Program-made: the position numbers and the translations under genes
The notes under the pieces: model-generated
Told to the model about the DNA's origin: nothing
Database searches by the model: none
The model's input: only the letters and a program-made list of their open reading frames with translations
Shown here: one piece after another, positions 28,201 through 36,830 of the stretch
How positions within the stretch are numbered: the first letter of the stretch is position 1
Layout of the letters: each line of letters starts with the position of its first letter
Source: Labilibacter sediminis
GTDB taxonomy: Bacteria; Bacteroidota; Bacteroidia; Bacteroidales; Marinilabiliaceae
Assembly: GCF_005877885.1 (NCBI RefSeq)
Contig: NZ_VCHY01000004.1
Coordinates: 124,001 to 188,000 of the forward strand
Direction of reading: 5' to 3'
DNA: 64,000 bases

Positions 28201-28350
28201 GTAACAGCACAAAACTTATTTACTATAACCAATTACAGCGGGTTTGATCCGGAGAGTAGCACCGGCAATACGAATACTAACCTAGGACTGGATCAGAATG
28301 GATCTCCTCAGAGTCGTAATTATCTATTAACCCTTAATTTAAAATTTTAA
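25240..28350 (+). CDS. SusC/RagA-type TonB-dependent transporter (cargo PUL)
   Basis: A 1036-residue SusC-like transporter. After a long signal peptide (to about residue 44, SYSQ) come a carboxypeptidase-regulatory-like domain (ISGSIKDETGETLPGVNVLI), EVVAVGYGTQKKRDVTGAV, the plug (IRGSNSINLSSEPLYVVDGI, KDASAAAIYGIRGANGVILI) and a C-terminal barrel ending in LLTLNLKF. It imports oligosaccharides of the element's target glycan across the outer membrane with the SusD protein encoded 4 bases downstream. It is only distantly similar to the SusC of the first PUL, so the two PULs are not recent duplicates. The operon is divergent from the HTCS gene. Confidence 0.95.
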   Translation: MKKKHVIRCLSRIAASELNLKRKLIFLFLILLLGVTSTQNSYSQDASSRKKKTISGSIKDETGETLPGVNVLIKGTTNGTISDMNGNYIISDVPVGSVLKFSFIGMATQEVVVGRELTIDVQMMPAAIGLDEVVAVGYGTQKKRDVTGAVASVSSEDIPKGLNKDVGSTLSGMTAGVNVIQSGGADPNALPKIRIRGSNSINLSSEPLYVVDGIPIDPEMNNTIDPSIIERIDILKDASAAAIYGIRGANGVILIKTKDAAETEGLIAYNSKFGIQKLIRPFEYAPASELAKIENEVAEAEGNDPIYSDEEIANMGDGYDYIDETFRTAFYQDHNLNFIKGNKKNQVFVSLGYTNQEGILKNTDFERYTFSVKTSSQLSKNFSIRNNIKTAFIDANYTNYSPGSSSESVMYNILQVNPLIPFYNEDGTYGEPPVGVAGTNPLPYLYDVEKNNKVYNVLLSTQLNYKLTKKIDVKLTGSYIYNNDLKNRFFPSTTKEGAIDANGLSGMAKKSSARSSKLLGDFLVTYNNKWNKHKLVTLAGVSAEKNRKELFDITAKGFATEDVSFNNLGMASSFTNPASSVISPSTLGYLARAEYSFGLKYNLTASMRYDGASVLPKDNRWGFFPSAGASWWLSEEGFVGNLKDKLGIKIRLGYGLTGNINGIAEGASLVKMDGVYTKYTFDGNNLITGLAPGNIANTDLQWEKTKQSNVGLDLILTNTPWSLSFDYYNKQTTNLIFNMPINQYYGHKTIIVSDGVVSNEGFEINLSGKIKLANHLSLEMNGNFSYNDNKVDVLPNENTMLLTGYNVGIGQGTIDYNRWMVGQPISTFYGYKADRIIQENDEQTLQPNSEPGDYLFKDLNEDGVIDEQDKTILGHGLPKYRAALNLNLSYKRWYLGAQFTGSFDVDRFNVNRAKNESRFWDTALDRWTPINTDTPIAKSGSWKTTQYGSFASDYFVEDASYVRLQNLTLGYDLNLNRSEFLKSCNISVTAQNLFTITNYSGFDPESSTGNTNTNLGLDQNGSPQSRNYLLTLNLKF

Positions 28351-28354
28351 TAAG

Positions 28355-29857
28355 ATGAAATTTATAAAAAAATATATAATTCTGTTCTTATCGCTTGCTA
28401 CAATTACATCTGCTTGTGATGGATTTCTGGAGGAAGAGTTATTAAGTACTCCTGTAAGTAAAAAATTCACTACACAACAGGAACTAAACTCATCATTAAC
28501 AGGTTTGTACTCTAGCCTGTTGGGCATGAAAAAAGGGGGCTATTATCAGCGATGGTATCTTTTTTTGCAAGAGGTGCCAACCGATATCTCTCAGGGAAGT
28601 GGTGTAACAAAAATATTTAACGAGTTTACCTACACACCAGAAGAATCTGTTTTTCAAGATATATATGGCGATATATACAATACCGTTAACAGGGCAAATG
28701 TTATGCTTGAGAAAATGCCTGAACCACTTAATGATGAATATTTCATTAAAGTAAAAGGGGAAATTAAATTTTTACGTGCATTGGCTTATTACGATTTAAC
28801 TTCATTATTTGAAAGCGTGGTATTGATTACTAACTCGCATTATGACCCAGAAAAAAAATATGAATTATCAAGTTGGGAAGATATTAACAAATTTATTACT
28901 GATGAATTAAATGAGGCCATAAATCTATTAGATGTGGATGCGCCAGAGCAGCGACCAGGAGCTGTAACAAAAGGTGCGGCATTAGGCCTGTTATTAAAAA
29001 CACACTTAAGAACCAAGCAATGGAATGAGGTGGTTAGTGTGGCTGAAAAAATAAGGCAATTAAATAAATATGACTTGTTGCCCGAGTACAATGACCTTTG
29101 GGATCCAACCAATCCATTAAATCATGAAGTTTTGTTCAATGTAATGATATCAGATGATGCTTTTGATAAAAATTTAGGTTCAGCAAATTCAGGATCGACT
29201 GATTTGGCAATTTTTCAATATGATTTTGCTTCAGATTATTTTGGATCAGGCAAGATATTCCCGATGGAACTAAAATTCTATTATTCATTTGATCAGGAGA
29301 ATGATAAACGATGGCTTGATGTTATGCGCCATCAATGGATAAACAGAGATGGTGAAATAATTAAACCAGTGGCTGCAAATGGTAAACCTCAGCCAGGGTT
29401 TAAGGGGCCTGGACCGAAAGGAAAATCACTTCTATTCTTCCATAATAAATATCCACATGGAGATGCTGGCAAAGGCATTGATTTACGAAATGATATGTTT
29501 CAAAAAGTCAACTTACCCGTGCTACGATATGCTGATGTTTTACTAAGTGAGGCAGAGGCTCTAAATGAGATTAATGCAGGTGATACTGAATCTTTTGCTA
29601 AAGTCAATGCCATTCGTCAACGAGCTGGTCTTGAAGCTTTACCTTCTGATTTAACTCAAGATCAATTAAGAGAAGCCATATTGCAGGAAAGAGCATGGGA
29701 GTTCTTTAATGAAGGAAAGAGAAAAGAAGACTTAATCAGACACGATAAATTCGTCGAAAAAATAGAAAATAGTGGTAAAAAACCAATTGTTGTAGATGAT
29801 ACAAATCGATACTATCCTTTACCAAAAAATGAATTAGAATTAAATATGGAGTTGTAA
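28355..29857 (+). CDS. SusD/RagB-type surface glycan-binding lipoprotein (cargo PUL)
   Basis: A 500-residue lipoprotein starting MKFIKKYIILFLSLATITSAC (lipobox TSAC), then DGFLEEELLSTP, typical of SusD. Further markers are FLRALAYYDLTSLFESV near residue 140, LRYADVLLSEAEALNEI near 390 and AWEFFNEGKRKEDLIRH near 450. It caps the SusC barrel encoded 4 bases upstream and binds the glycan at the surface. The GH2 gene begins 1 base after its stop, so at least susC, susD and the GH2 gene form one operon. Shorter than the SusD of PUL 1 by almost 100 residues. Confidence 0.95.
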   Translation: MKFIKKYIILFLSLATITSACDGFLEEELLSTPVSKKFTTQQELNSSLTGLYSSLLGMKKGGYYQRWYLFLQEVPTDISQGSGVTKIFNEFTYTPEESVFQDIYGDIYNTVNRANVMLEKMPEPLNDEYFIKVKGEIKFLRALAYYDLTSLFESVVLITNSHYDPEKKYELSSWEDINKFITDELNEAINLLDVDAPEQRPGAVTKGAALGLLLKTHLRTKQWNEVVSVAEKIRQLNKYDLLPEYNDLWDPTNPLNHEVLFNVMISDDAFDKNLGSANSGSTDLAIFQYDFASDYFGSGKIFPMELKFYYSFDQENDKRWLDVMRHQWINRDGEIIKPVAANGKPQPGFKGPGPKGKSLLFFHNKYPHGDAGKGIDLRNDMFQKVNLPVLRYADVLLSEAEALNEINAGDTESFAKVNAIRQRAGLEALPSDLTQDQLREAILQERAWEFFNEGKRKEDLIRHDKFVEKIENSGKKPIVVDDTNRYYPLPKNELELNMEL

Positions 29858-29858
29858 G

Positions 29859-32276
29859 ATGAGAAGAATAATATTAATTTTTAGTCTGCTTACGCAGTTA
29901 GTTTGGCACGTAGCTATAGTTGCTCAAAATAGAGAGAACATTAATTTTAATAACGATTGGTTGTTCCGATTAGGGGATATAACTGACTTTGAAAAAACAA
30001 ATTACGATGATACCTCCTGGAGGCAAATTGACATCCCTCATGATTGGTCTATTGAAGGTAATTATTCAGAAAAAAATCCTTCAGGCACACATGGTGCCTT
30101 TTTGCCAACAGGTATAGCTTGTTATCGAAAGCATTTCGAATATAGCCCGAAATGGGATTCAAAGAAAGTAACCGTAATATTTGACGCCATTTATTGTAAC
30201 AGTACAATATATATAAATGGTCAAAAATTAGGTTTTCATCCCAATGGCTATTTACCTATTCGTTATACACTTAATCAATATTTGAAACCAGGAGAGAATG
30301 TTATTGCCGTAAAGGTAGATCATTCAAAAACGCCCAGCGGAAGATGGTACACAGGTAGTGGGATTTATAGAGCTGCAAGGTTGCAAATAACAGAACCTGT
30401 TCACCTTGATGAAACGAGTTTGTTCGTAACAACCAAAGATAACCGGGAAGTTACAGTAAAGTATGAGCTTACTGGAGTAAATGACAAAGAGGCCTCTGCT
30501 TATTCAATGATTGTGCGCATATACAATCAGGATAATAGAGAAGTTGCTAAAAAGCGTTTGACTCACAAGGAAATTACGAATGAAACTACCATAAAGCTTA
30601 AGAATCCAAATACCTGGAGTGCTCAAACACCTTATTTGTATACCTGCGAAATAGAATTACTAAAGGGTAAAGAAGCCATTGATTTACATCAAACCAAATT
30701 TGGTTTTCGACACATTGAAGTTAGTAGCACTAAGGGTTTGTGGATCAATGGTCAAAAGGAAATATTAAAAGGAGTTTGCCTACATCAGGATGGAGGTCCT
30801 GTTGGAACTGCAGTGCCACGTGACCTTTGGCTGTATCGACTAAAACTATTAAAGGAGATGGGGTGTAATGCTGTTCGTACTGCACACAATCCTTTTCAAA
30901 CTGATTTTTACGAAATATGCGATAGTATTGGTTTGTATGTAGTAGATGAGATTTTTGATGGCTGGGAAACACCAAAAGCAGAATACGATTACGGTTTATA
31001 TTTCGAAGAAAATTGGCAGAATGATCTGGAAACATTTATAAAACGTGACAGAAACCATCCGAGCATACTGTTTTGGAGTATTGGCAATGAAGTTAAAAAG
31101 GCAACTCCAGAAACAGAGAAAAAACTGTATGATTTCATTAAACAGTACGATACAACCCGATTGATCACTCAAGGGCGCAGTTATAATGGGAAATCTGTTG
31201 ACATTATTGGTTTTAATGGTAAAGGTGAATATTTAAATGCTCTTGTTAAGTACCATGAAAAGTATCCTGAAAAAATTCTTTTAGGGACTGAGATGACACA
31301 CAACTATCAAACCCGAGGTTTTTACAGAACCAAAACATTATACAGACTTCGTGACTTCCCAGCACCTTGGGAACTAGAACGCAAACAAAGTTTTGAGGAT
31401 ATTAAAAACAGGATTTATCACGTAGAAGATCTATCACCCACAGAAATATTCCCTGATGATAATTTAGTTTATCAGTCCAGCTACGACAATAGTATTGTGA
31501 GAATGGGTATCAGGGATTACTGGAAAGCCACAAAAGATTTGCCTTATTATATTGGAGGTTTTCGCTGGACAGGTATCGATTACCTGGGAGAATCGTTTCA
31601 ATGGCCTGCACGAACAGCAAACTTCGGCGTGATTGATTTGGCTAACCTGCCAACAGATAGTTATTATCTCTATCAAAGTTTATGGTCTTACACTCCTATG
31701 GTTCATATTTTACCTCATTGGACCCACAAGGTAAAAGAAGGTACCGAAATACCTGTTGTAGTGTATACCAATTGCGCGGAGGCTGAATTGTTTCTAAATG
31801 GCAAGTCTTTGGGTAAGAAAAAGATGACTGACGATTTGCAAATTGTATGGAATGTGCCTTATCAACCCGGTGAATTAAAAGTAGTAGCCACAGATAGTAA
31901 AAAGAAAACGATAAGCAAAAAGGTTCAAACTGCCGGATTGCCCTATAGAATCAATCTACGTACTTCTCATAAAGTGCTGTCTGAAAAGCATAATGATGCA
32001 ATAATTGTGTTTGCTGAAGTTGTAGATGAAAACAATGTTCCGGTGCCCTATGCTGATAATTGGATAGAATTTAGCTCCACAGAGCACCTGGAGTTAATTG
32101 GTGTGGAAAATGGTGATGTACTGGATTTAACAAACAATAAAATTAAAGCTAGAAAAGCTTTCCATGGTCAATGTATAGCAATATATAAGCCAGTTAAAAA
32201 AGGCAACAACGTTAAAATTAAGGCAACTAGCCTGGGATTAATAGGGAAAGAAATTAACATTAATATACGGGAATAA
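29859..32276 (+). CDS. GH2 beta-galactosidase-like glycoside hydrolase
   Basis: An 805-residue secreted GH2 enzyme with signal peptide (to about 23, AIVAQ). Order: sugar-binding jelly roll (WLFRLGDITDFE, WRQIDIPHDWSIEG, YINGQKLGFHPNGYLPI), Ig-like domain (about 190-285), TIM barrel (GVCLHQDGGPVGTAV, CNAVRTAHNPFQTDFYEIC, VVDEIFDGWETPK), and C-terminal Ig-like domains. The acid/base Glu is in SIGNEV near residue 410 and the likely nucleophile is the Glu of GTEMTH near 476. The family includes beta-galactosidases, beta-glucuronidases and mannosidases; a galactosidase acting on desulfated galactan oligosaccharides fits the context but is inferred. Translationally adjacent to susD. Confidence 0.9.
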   Translation: MRRIILIFSLLTQLVWHVAIVAQNRENINFNNDWLFRLGDITDFEKTNYDDTSWRQIDIPHDWSIEGNYSEKNPSGTHGAFLPTGIACYRKHFEYSPKWDSKKVTVIFDAIYCNSTIYINGQKLGFHPNGYLPIRYTLNQYLKPGENVIAVKVDHSKTPSGRWYTGSGIYRAARLQITEPVHLDETSLFVTTKDNREVTVKYELTGVNDKEASAYSMIVRIYNQDNREVAKKRLTHKEITNETTIKLKNPNTWSAQTPYLYTCEIELLKGKEAIDLHQTKFGFRHIEVSSTKGLWINGQKEILKGVCLHQDGGPVGTAVPRDLWLYRLKLLKEMGCNAVRTAHNPFQTDFYEICDSIGLYVVDEIFDGWETPKAEYDYGLYFEENWQNDLETFIKRDRNHPSILFWSIGNEVKKATPETEKKLYDFIKQYDTTRLITQGRSYNGKSVDIIGFNGKGEYLNALVKYHEKYPEKILLGTEMTHNYQTRGFYRTKTLYRLRDFPAPWELERKQSFEDIKNRIYHVEDLSPTEIFPDDNLVYQSSYDNSIVRMGIRDYWKATKDLPYYIGGFRWTGIDYLGESFQWPARTANFGVIDLANLPTDSYYLYQSLWSYTPMVHILPHWTHKVKEGTEIPVVVYTNCAEAELFLNGKSLGKKKMTDDLQIVWNVPYQPGELKVVATDSKKKTISKKVQTAGLPYRINLRTSHKVLSEKHNDAIIVFAEVVDENNVPVPYADNWIEFSSTEHLELIGVENGDVLDLTNNKIKARKAFHGQCIAIYKPVKKGNNVKIKATSLGLIGKEININIRE

Positions 32277-32291
32277 TAGAATGAAACGAAG

Positions 32292-32341
32292 ATGAATGTT
32301 AATGGTGCTAAGCTATATGCTTTAGCATGATTAACATTCAT
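32292..32341 (+). terminator. Intercistronic hairpin between GH2 and sulfatase genes
   Basis: ATGAATGTTAAT (32292-32303) pairs with 32330-32341, and an inner TGCTAA/TTAGCA stem extends it. No T-run follows, so it more likely tunes mRNA processing or stability than stops transcription fully. Confidence 0.5.
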
Positions 32342-32382
32342 TGAGAGTTGCATCTGACATACTAAATATAAATTTTAAACAG

Positions 32383-33903
32383 ATGAACAAGTATATTTTT
32401 AGCATTCTGATTGTGATGCTGAGCTATCAGAGCGTATTATCAAAAGGGCAAAAACAAAGTAAAAGACCTAATATAATTTGGTTAATGGCTGAAGATATTG
32501 CCCCTGATTTGGCATGTTATGGTACTAAAGCTGTAAAAACACCAAATTTAGACGCATTAGCTGCAAAGGGAACACGCTTTACAAAGTGTTATGCTACTAA
32601 TTCAATTTGTAGCCCAAGCCGAAGTGCCATGATGATCGGTACACATCAGTTAGCCATTAATGCAGGTAATCATAGAAGTAATCGTGATATTCCTTTAGAT
32701 AAAGATTTTAAGCCCTTTACATATTACTTACGGGAGGCAGGGTATACATGTATTCTGGGCCACAGTAAGGTAATGGATAAGGGAACAAAAATTGATTGTA
32801 ACTTTAAACATACAGCCATTGGCCCTTGGGATGGGGTTGATAATTTTGGCCTGTTTGATAAGAAGTTTGAATTCTCAAAAGCGGATGAGCCTTTTTTCTC
32901 ACAGATACAATTAAAAGTAACACATAGAGGTGATTGGTGGAATGATGTACGGAAGCAGTCGGAATATCCAGTCAACCTGAATGATGTTGAGTTACCACCT
33001 TATATTGCAGATACTCCGGAAACTCGACTTGATTATGCGAAGTATTTAGATATGATCGAATATGCTGATAATGAAGTCGGCATGCTAATTCAAGAGCTTA
33101 AAGAAAAAGGATTGTATGATAACACTATTATTATTTTCATTGGAGATAATGGTAGGTGCAATATACGTGGTAAAGGTTATTTATTTGATTCCGGCCTTCA
33201 TATACCATTAATCATTTCAGGCAATAAGTTTTTTGACCAGAGTATTGTTAATGAAAATCTAGTTTGTGCTACAGACATTACCGCCACGATTCTTGATTTG
33301 GCAGGCATAGAAAAACCCAAAAATGTCAGCGGTAAATCATTATTACAAAATAATTTTAAAAGAACCTATGTGTTTGGGGCACGCGATACATGGGATGAAA
33401 TACATGATCAGAGTAGGTGTTTAATAGGGAGAAACTATTATTATGTACGTCATGATAAGCCTGAAATACCTTTTGATGCTCATCAGGGGTATCTTGAATT
33501 TTACCGGCCTGCAGTTCATATAATGCGACAATTAAATGAACAGAATAAGTTAAATGCAGCCCAAAAATATTTCTTTGAAGAAGAAAAAATGGCAGAGGAA
33601 TTTTACTCAATGAAAAATGATCCTTATCAGATAAATAACCTAATACATAAATCCGGTAGTCAGGATAAAATAGAAAAATACAAGTCAAAACTATTGGAGT
33701 TAGAAGAAAAATTTGCACCAAAAGATGATGTTGTTCACCATACAACCCCACAATCTGTGAAAATATTAGAATGGTTAAAAAATGAACATCCTGAGGTAAT
33801 TGAGCGGATGAAGGCAGGAGAAGAAGTTGGTTTGAGTTATTGGAAGGAAGAATTTGATAAAGCTCATGGTATAACTAAAAAGAAAAAGAAGAAAAATGAA
33901 TAA
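32383..33903 (+). CDS. S1-family sulfatase (cargo PUL, first of three)
   Basis: A 506-residue sulfatase from the ATG at 32383; an upstream TTG in frame (32341) lacks a signal peptide at the N-terminus and falls in the hairpin. Signal peptide MNKYIFSILIVMLSYQSVLS, then RPNIIWLMAEDI (metal Asp), and CSPSR in SICSPSRSAMMIGTH near residue 76 with the Cys to be converted to formylglycine. FIGDNGRCNIRGKGYLFD carries the second metal motif. The sequence ends in a lysine-rich tail (GITKKKKKKNE). The NIIWLMAEDI opening and short GDNGR motif set it apart from the two other sulfatases here. It overlaps the next sulfatase gene by 8 bases, implying translational coupling. Confidence 0.93.
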   Translation: MNKYIFSILIVMLSYQSVLSKGQKQSKRPNIIWLMAEDIAPDLACYGTKAVKTPNLDALAAKGTRFTKCYATNSICSPSRSAMMIGTHQLAINAGNHRSNRDIPLDKDFKPFTYYLREAGYTCILGHSKVMDKGTKIDCNFKHTAIGPWDGVDNFGLFDKKFEFSKADEPFFSQIQLKVTHRGDWWNDVRKQSEYPVNLNDVELPPYIADTPETRLDYAKYLDMIEYADNEVGMLIQELKEKGLYDNTIIIFIGDNGRCNIRGKGYLFDSGLHIPLIISGNKFFDQSIVNENLVCATDITATILDLAGIEKPKNVSGKSLLQNNFKRTYVFGARDTWDEIHDQSRCLIGRNYYYVRHDKPEIPFDAHQGYLEFYRPAVHIMRQLNEQNKLNAAQKYFFEEEKMAEEFYSMKNDPYQINNLIHKSGSQDKIEKYKSKLLELEEKFAPKDDVVHHTTPQSVKILEWLKNEHPEVIERMKAGEEVGLSYWKEEFDKAHGITKKKKKKNE

Positions 33904-35317
33904 AACAGCCTTAATTATTTTAATCGGTATAATTTGTTTTAGTTGCCAGTCTTCCAGGAAAGGAAGTATTAACGCAAACAAAGGTCAAAAACCTAATATC
34001 ATTTATATCCTGGCGGATGATTTAGGTTATGGAGATTTAGGTTACAACGGCCAAAAAAAGATTCATACACCCAACATTGATCAATTGGCTAACGAGGGAA
34101 TGGTGTTTACTAATCACTATGCAGGAAGTGCTGTGTGCGGACCTTCAAGGGCCAGTTTAATGACAGGTCTACATACTGGGCATGGAATTATCCGTGAAAA
34201 TCCAAGATGGACTGCCAGTGGAAAACCTGCCACATTTGATGAAAACACAATAACCGTAGCGGATGAATTGAAAAAGGCAGGGTATACCACCGGGGTAATT
34301 GGTAAATGGGGATTGGCTGAACTGTGTGGTAAAGGTGTTCCCAACAAGCAGGGCTTTGATTATTTCTATGGTTTTAACCGTCATAGGACTGCTCATCACT
34401 ATTATGCTGATAGTGTTTATGAAAATCAAACTCAGATTAGAATTGAAGGAAATAACGTGCTTGAAAAGAAAGGCAAGTATATTCATAACCTATTCACAGA
34501 AAAAGCAGTCGACTTTATTAATACTAATAAAGATGAGAAATTCTTTTTGTACCTGGCTTACACATTACCTCATTACGAATTAACGATACCCGATGAGTAT
34601 AAATCTCAATATAAAGATTTGGATTGGCCATTACGAGAAATGAAACCAGGTCACTATTTACATGATGAAAACGGGCATGTAACTTATGCCTCGATGGTTT
34701 CAAAACTCGATAGCGATGTAGGATTGATTAATCAGCTTTTAAAAGACCTCGGAATAGAGGAGAATACTATTGTGATTTTCACAAGTGACAACGGGCACGA
34801 ATATGACAATATTAAAGCTGAGTTCTTTAACAGTAATGGGGAATTCAAAGGAAAGAAGAGGGATTTGTATGAAGGTGGAATTCATTCACCATTTGTAATG
34901 AAATGGCCACAAAAAATAACGCCTGGCTCAGTCAATCATCACATTAGTGCTTTCTGGGATTTCTACCCTACTGCCTGTGAAATAGCCGGTGTTAGACCTT
35001 CTGGTAAGATAGATGGAATTTCATTCTTGCCCTCTGTTATTGGTGATAATGAAAATCAAAAGACACATGAGTATTTGTATTGGGAATTCAATGAGAAAAG
35101 AGGTCCTGTACAGGCTATTCGTCAAAATGAATGGAAAGCTGTAAGGTATAAAGGAAAAAATATGGAACTGTATAACCTGAATGAGGATTCAGGTGAAGAA
35201 AATAATCTGGCGGAAAAATATCCGGATAAGGTTAAGGAATTTGAAATCCTTATGAAAATAGGCAGGACAGAACACCCTGAGTTTCCATTAGAAAAAATGC
35301 ATAACCGAAAAGATTGA
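33896..35317 (+). CDS. S1-family arylsulfatase-like lipoprotein (cargo PUL, second of three)
   Basis: A 473-residue sulfatase whose ATG overlaps the end of the preceding sulfatase gene. A lipobox (FSCQ near residue 18) precedes KPNIIYILADDLGYGDLGYNG (two metal Asp), the modification motif CGPSR in AVCGPSRASLMTG near residue 80, VIGKWGLAE and FTSDNGHEYD. The DLGYGDLG and CGPSRASLMTG forms are those of arylsulfatase A-like S1 subfamilies. GKWGLAE replaces the common GKWHLG: the usual His is Gly here, a substrate-binding change worth attention. It probably removes a different sulfate from the same glycan as its neighbour. A small GC-rich hairpin (35329-35344) follows. Confidence 0.92.
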   Translation: MNKTALIILIGIICFSCQSSRKGSINANKGQKPNIIYILADDLGYGDLGYNGQKKIHTPNIDQLANEGMVFTNHYAGSAVCGPSRASLMTGLHTGHGIIRENPRWTASGKPATFDENTITVADELKKAGYTTGVIGKWGLAELCGKGVPNKQGFDYFYGFNRHRTAHHYYADSVYENQTQIRIEGNNVLEKKGKYIHNLFTEKAVDFINTNKDEKFFLYLAYTLPHYELTIPDEYKSQYKDLDWPLREMKPGHYLHDENGHVTYASMVSKLDSDVGLINQLLKDLGIEENTIVIFTSDNGHEYDNIKAEFFNSNGEFKGKKRDLYEGGIHSPFVMKWPQKITPGSVNHHISAFWDFYPTACEIAGVRPSGKIDGISFLPSVIGDNENQKTHEYLYWEFNEKRGPVQAIRQNEWKAVRYKGKNMELYNLNEDSGEENNLAEKYPDKVKEFEILMKIGRTEHPEFPLEKMHNRKD

Positions 35318-35328
35318 TAAATAATAAT

Positions 35329-35344
35329 GAGGGGTTCTCCCCTC
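35329..35344 (+). terminator. Short GC-rich hairpin after the second sulfatase
   Basis: GAGGGG (35329-35334), loop TTCT, CCCCTC (35339-35344), then TATTTAAAAT. A six-pair GC-rich stem with a weak T tract, 12 bases after the sulfatase stop; may be a partial terminator or stability hairpin. Confidence 0.45.
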
Positions 35345-35376
35345 TATTTAAAATAAATAATTAAAATCCAAGCATT

Positions 35377-36669
35377 ATGAAAAAGTTTTTACTATTGGTT
35401 GTTGCTGCATTATTAACAAATATAATGAATGCGCAGGAAATAGATTATTCAATGACTTATAACATTCAGGGAAGCACAGATGTGTTTGATGTTACAGAGT
35501 TAAACGATAATGATTTAAATACATACAAAAGAATAGCAGGTGTAAACTCTACATTAACGATTAATACAGATATGAATACTGAGCTTACCAGTTATAGTTT
35601 AGTGGCAGCTAATGAAAGTGATGTATTGTTTCAGTCAGGAATGAGTGAGAACGCAACAGGAACCGAATCCATTTCTATTGGCTCTGGTATTAATGGAAAC
35701 TCTGTTATTATTGGGGGGAATAAAAATACGCTTGTTGCTTCTTTAACTGGAAAAGCCTGTTATTTAAATGATTTAACCTTTGCTTCTTTAATAAAATTAC
35801 CATCTGGCACTACAGGAGAGATTGATTTTTTGAGTATCGAAACATCGGCCAGTGAGCATGTAACTTTTGCGTATAATATTACAAACCAACAGTTAGTTTG
35901 TAACTACAAAGGTAGTGCGAAACAACAAGATGGGGTTAATATTCCCGCAGATACCAAACAGCAACTTGGCATAACCATTAACACAAGCAATATTAAAGTA
36001 TTTATCGATCAAGTAGCTGTGGCATCCTGGACAATTGGAACAGGTATACCGGCTGATGAAATAGGGATAGTATATTTAGGATATAATAGTCAGAACTCAA
36101 CTTCTGGGTCACTTATTGAGTTTGACGAAGTGTATTTCTACAATTATTTCGAATCAAAACCATTGAAAAATCTGGCTAAGATCCATGATTATACTAAAGT
36201 ATGGAATAAATTATCCGTGGCAGGAAGTGATTTTGAATTCGGACCTCAAAATTGGAGTTTATATGGCGTTAATGCTGACCTTACAGCTGTGTTAATTGAT
36301 GAACAAACAAATCAATTTTTCACTAATGGAGAACAAAAAGATTTTGTTATTGCACCGGGTAAACAATTCAATCAATACCAACTTAAATTTAAAGGTTTTG
36401 CACTGAGTGAGTTTAAGGTTTTTGGAGATACCCCTACAGCAATTGGTGCGATATCCGAAGACGATATTACTATAAAACAGGATTACGATAGGATTACAAT
36501 AAGTTGCAATGAACATTTCACATATAAAGTTTATGACCTTACAGGAAACTTGGTAGAAGCGCAGTCTAAAAAAATACTATCTTCTACTGTTCAGTTAGCT
36601 AAGCATAAAGTGTATGTATTAAAAATTCAAGTAGGAAATCAGGTTGTTGGCCGGAAGGTTATTTTATAA
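35377..36669 (+). CDS. Secreted protein with lectin-like domain and T9SS tail
   Basis: A 430-residue protein with signal peptide (to about 19, NIMNAQ). The middle (about 100-255) looks like a concanavalin/LamG-type jelly roll: ISIGSGINGNSVIIGG, ASLIKLPSGTTGEIDFLS, LGITINTSNIKVFIDQ, EFDEVYFYN. A following stretch (about 265-355) recalls a discoidin/F5-8-type tail with ALSEFKVFGDTPTAIG. The last 75 residues (YKVYDLTGNLVEAQSKKI... YVLKIQVGNQVVGRKVIL) are a type A T9SS sorting domain, so it should be secreted through the type IX system and attached to or released from the surface. It has no visible catalytic motif and is probably a surface glycan-binding protein. Family assignment of the middle is tentative. 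Confidence 0.7.
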   Translation: MKKFLLLVVAALLTNIMNAQEIDYSMTYNIQGSTDVFDVTELNDNDLNTYKRIAGVNSTLTINTDMNTELTSYSLVAANESDVLFQSGMSENATGTESISIGSGINGNSVIIGGNKNTLVASLTGKACYLNDLTFASLIKLPSGTTGEIDFLSIETSASEHVTFAYNITNQQLVCNYKGSAKQQDGVNIPADTKQQLGITINTSNIKVFIDQVAVASWTIGTGIPADEIGIVYLGYNSQNSTSGSLIEFDEVYFYNYFESKPLKNLAKIHDYTKVWNKLSVAGSDFEFGPQNWSLYGVNADLTAVLIDEQTNQFFTNGEQKDFVIAPGKQFNQYQLKFKGFALSEFKVFGDTPTAIGAISEDDITIKQDYDRITISCNEHFTYKVYDLTGNLVEAQSKKILSSTVQLAKHKVYVLKIQVGNQVVGRKVIL

Positions 36670-36695
36670 AAGGGCTTGATAAAAGGTATTGCAAG

Positions 36696-36736
36696 TACTG
36701 ATCTTCGATTCTCAATGATAGAATCGAAGATCAGTA
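36696..36736 (+). terminator. Perfect 17-bp hairpin before the GH-A-like genes
   Basis: TACTGATCTTCGATTCT (36696-36712) is perfectly complementary to 36720-36736 with a 7-nt loop. No T-run follows. It lies 26 bases after the preceding stop codon and could terminate or separate the two halves of the PUL transcript. Confidence 0.65.
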
Positions 36737-36830
36737 AAGTCAATATTATATTTCTCCGAACTCTCTCGATATTCAGATAGTTAGGAAAAAGGTACAGGCG
36801 ACCTTACCATTTTTTTAAAAAAATATAGGC

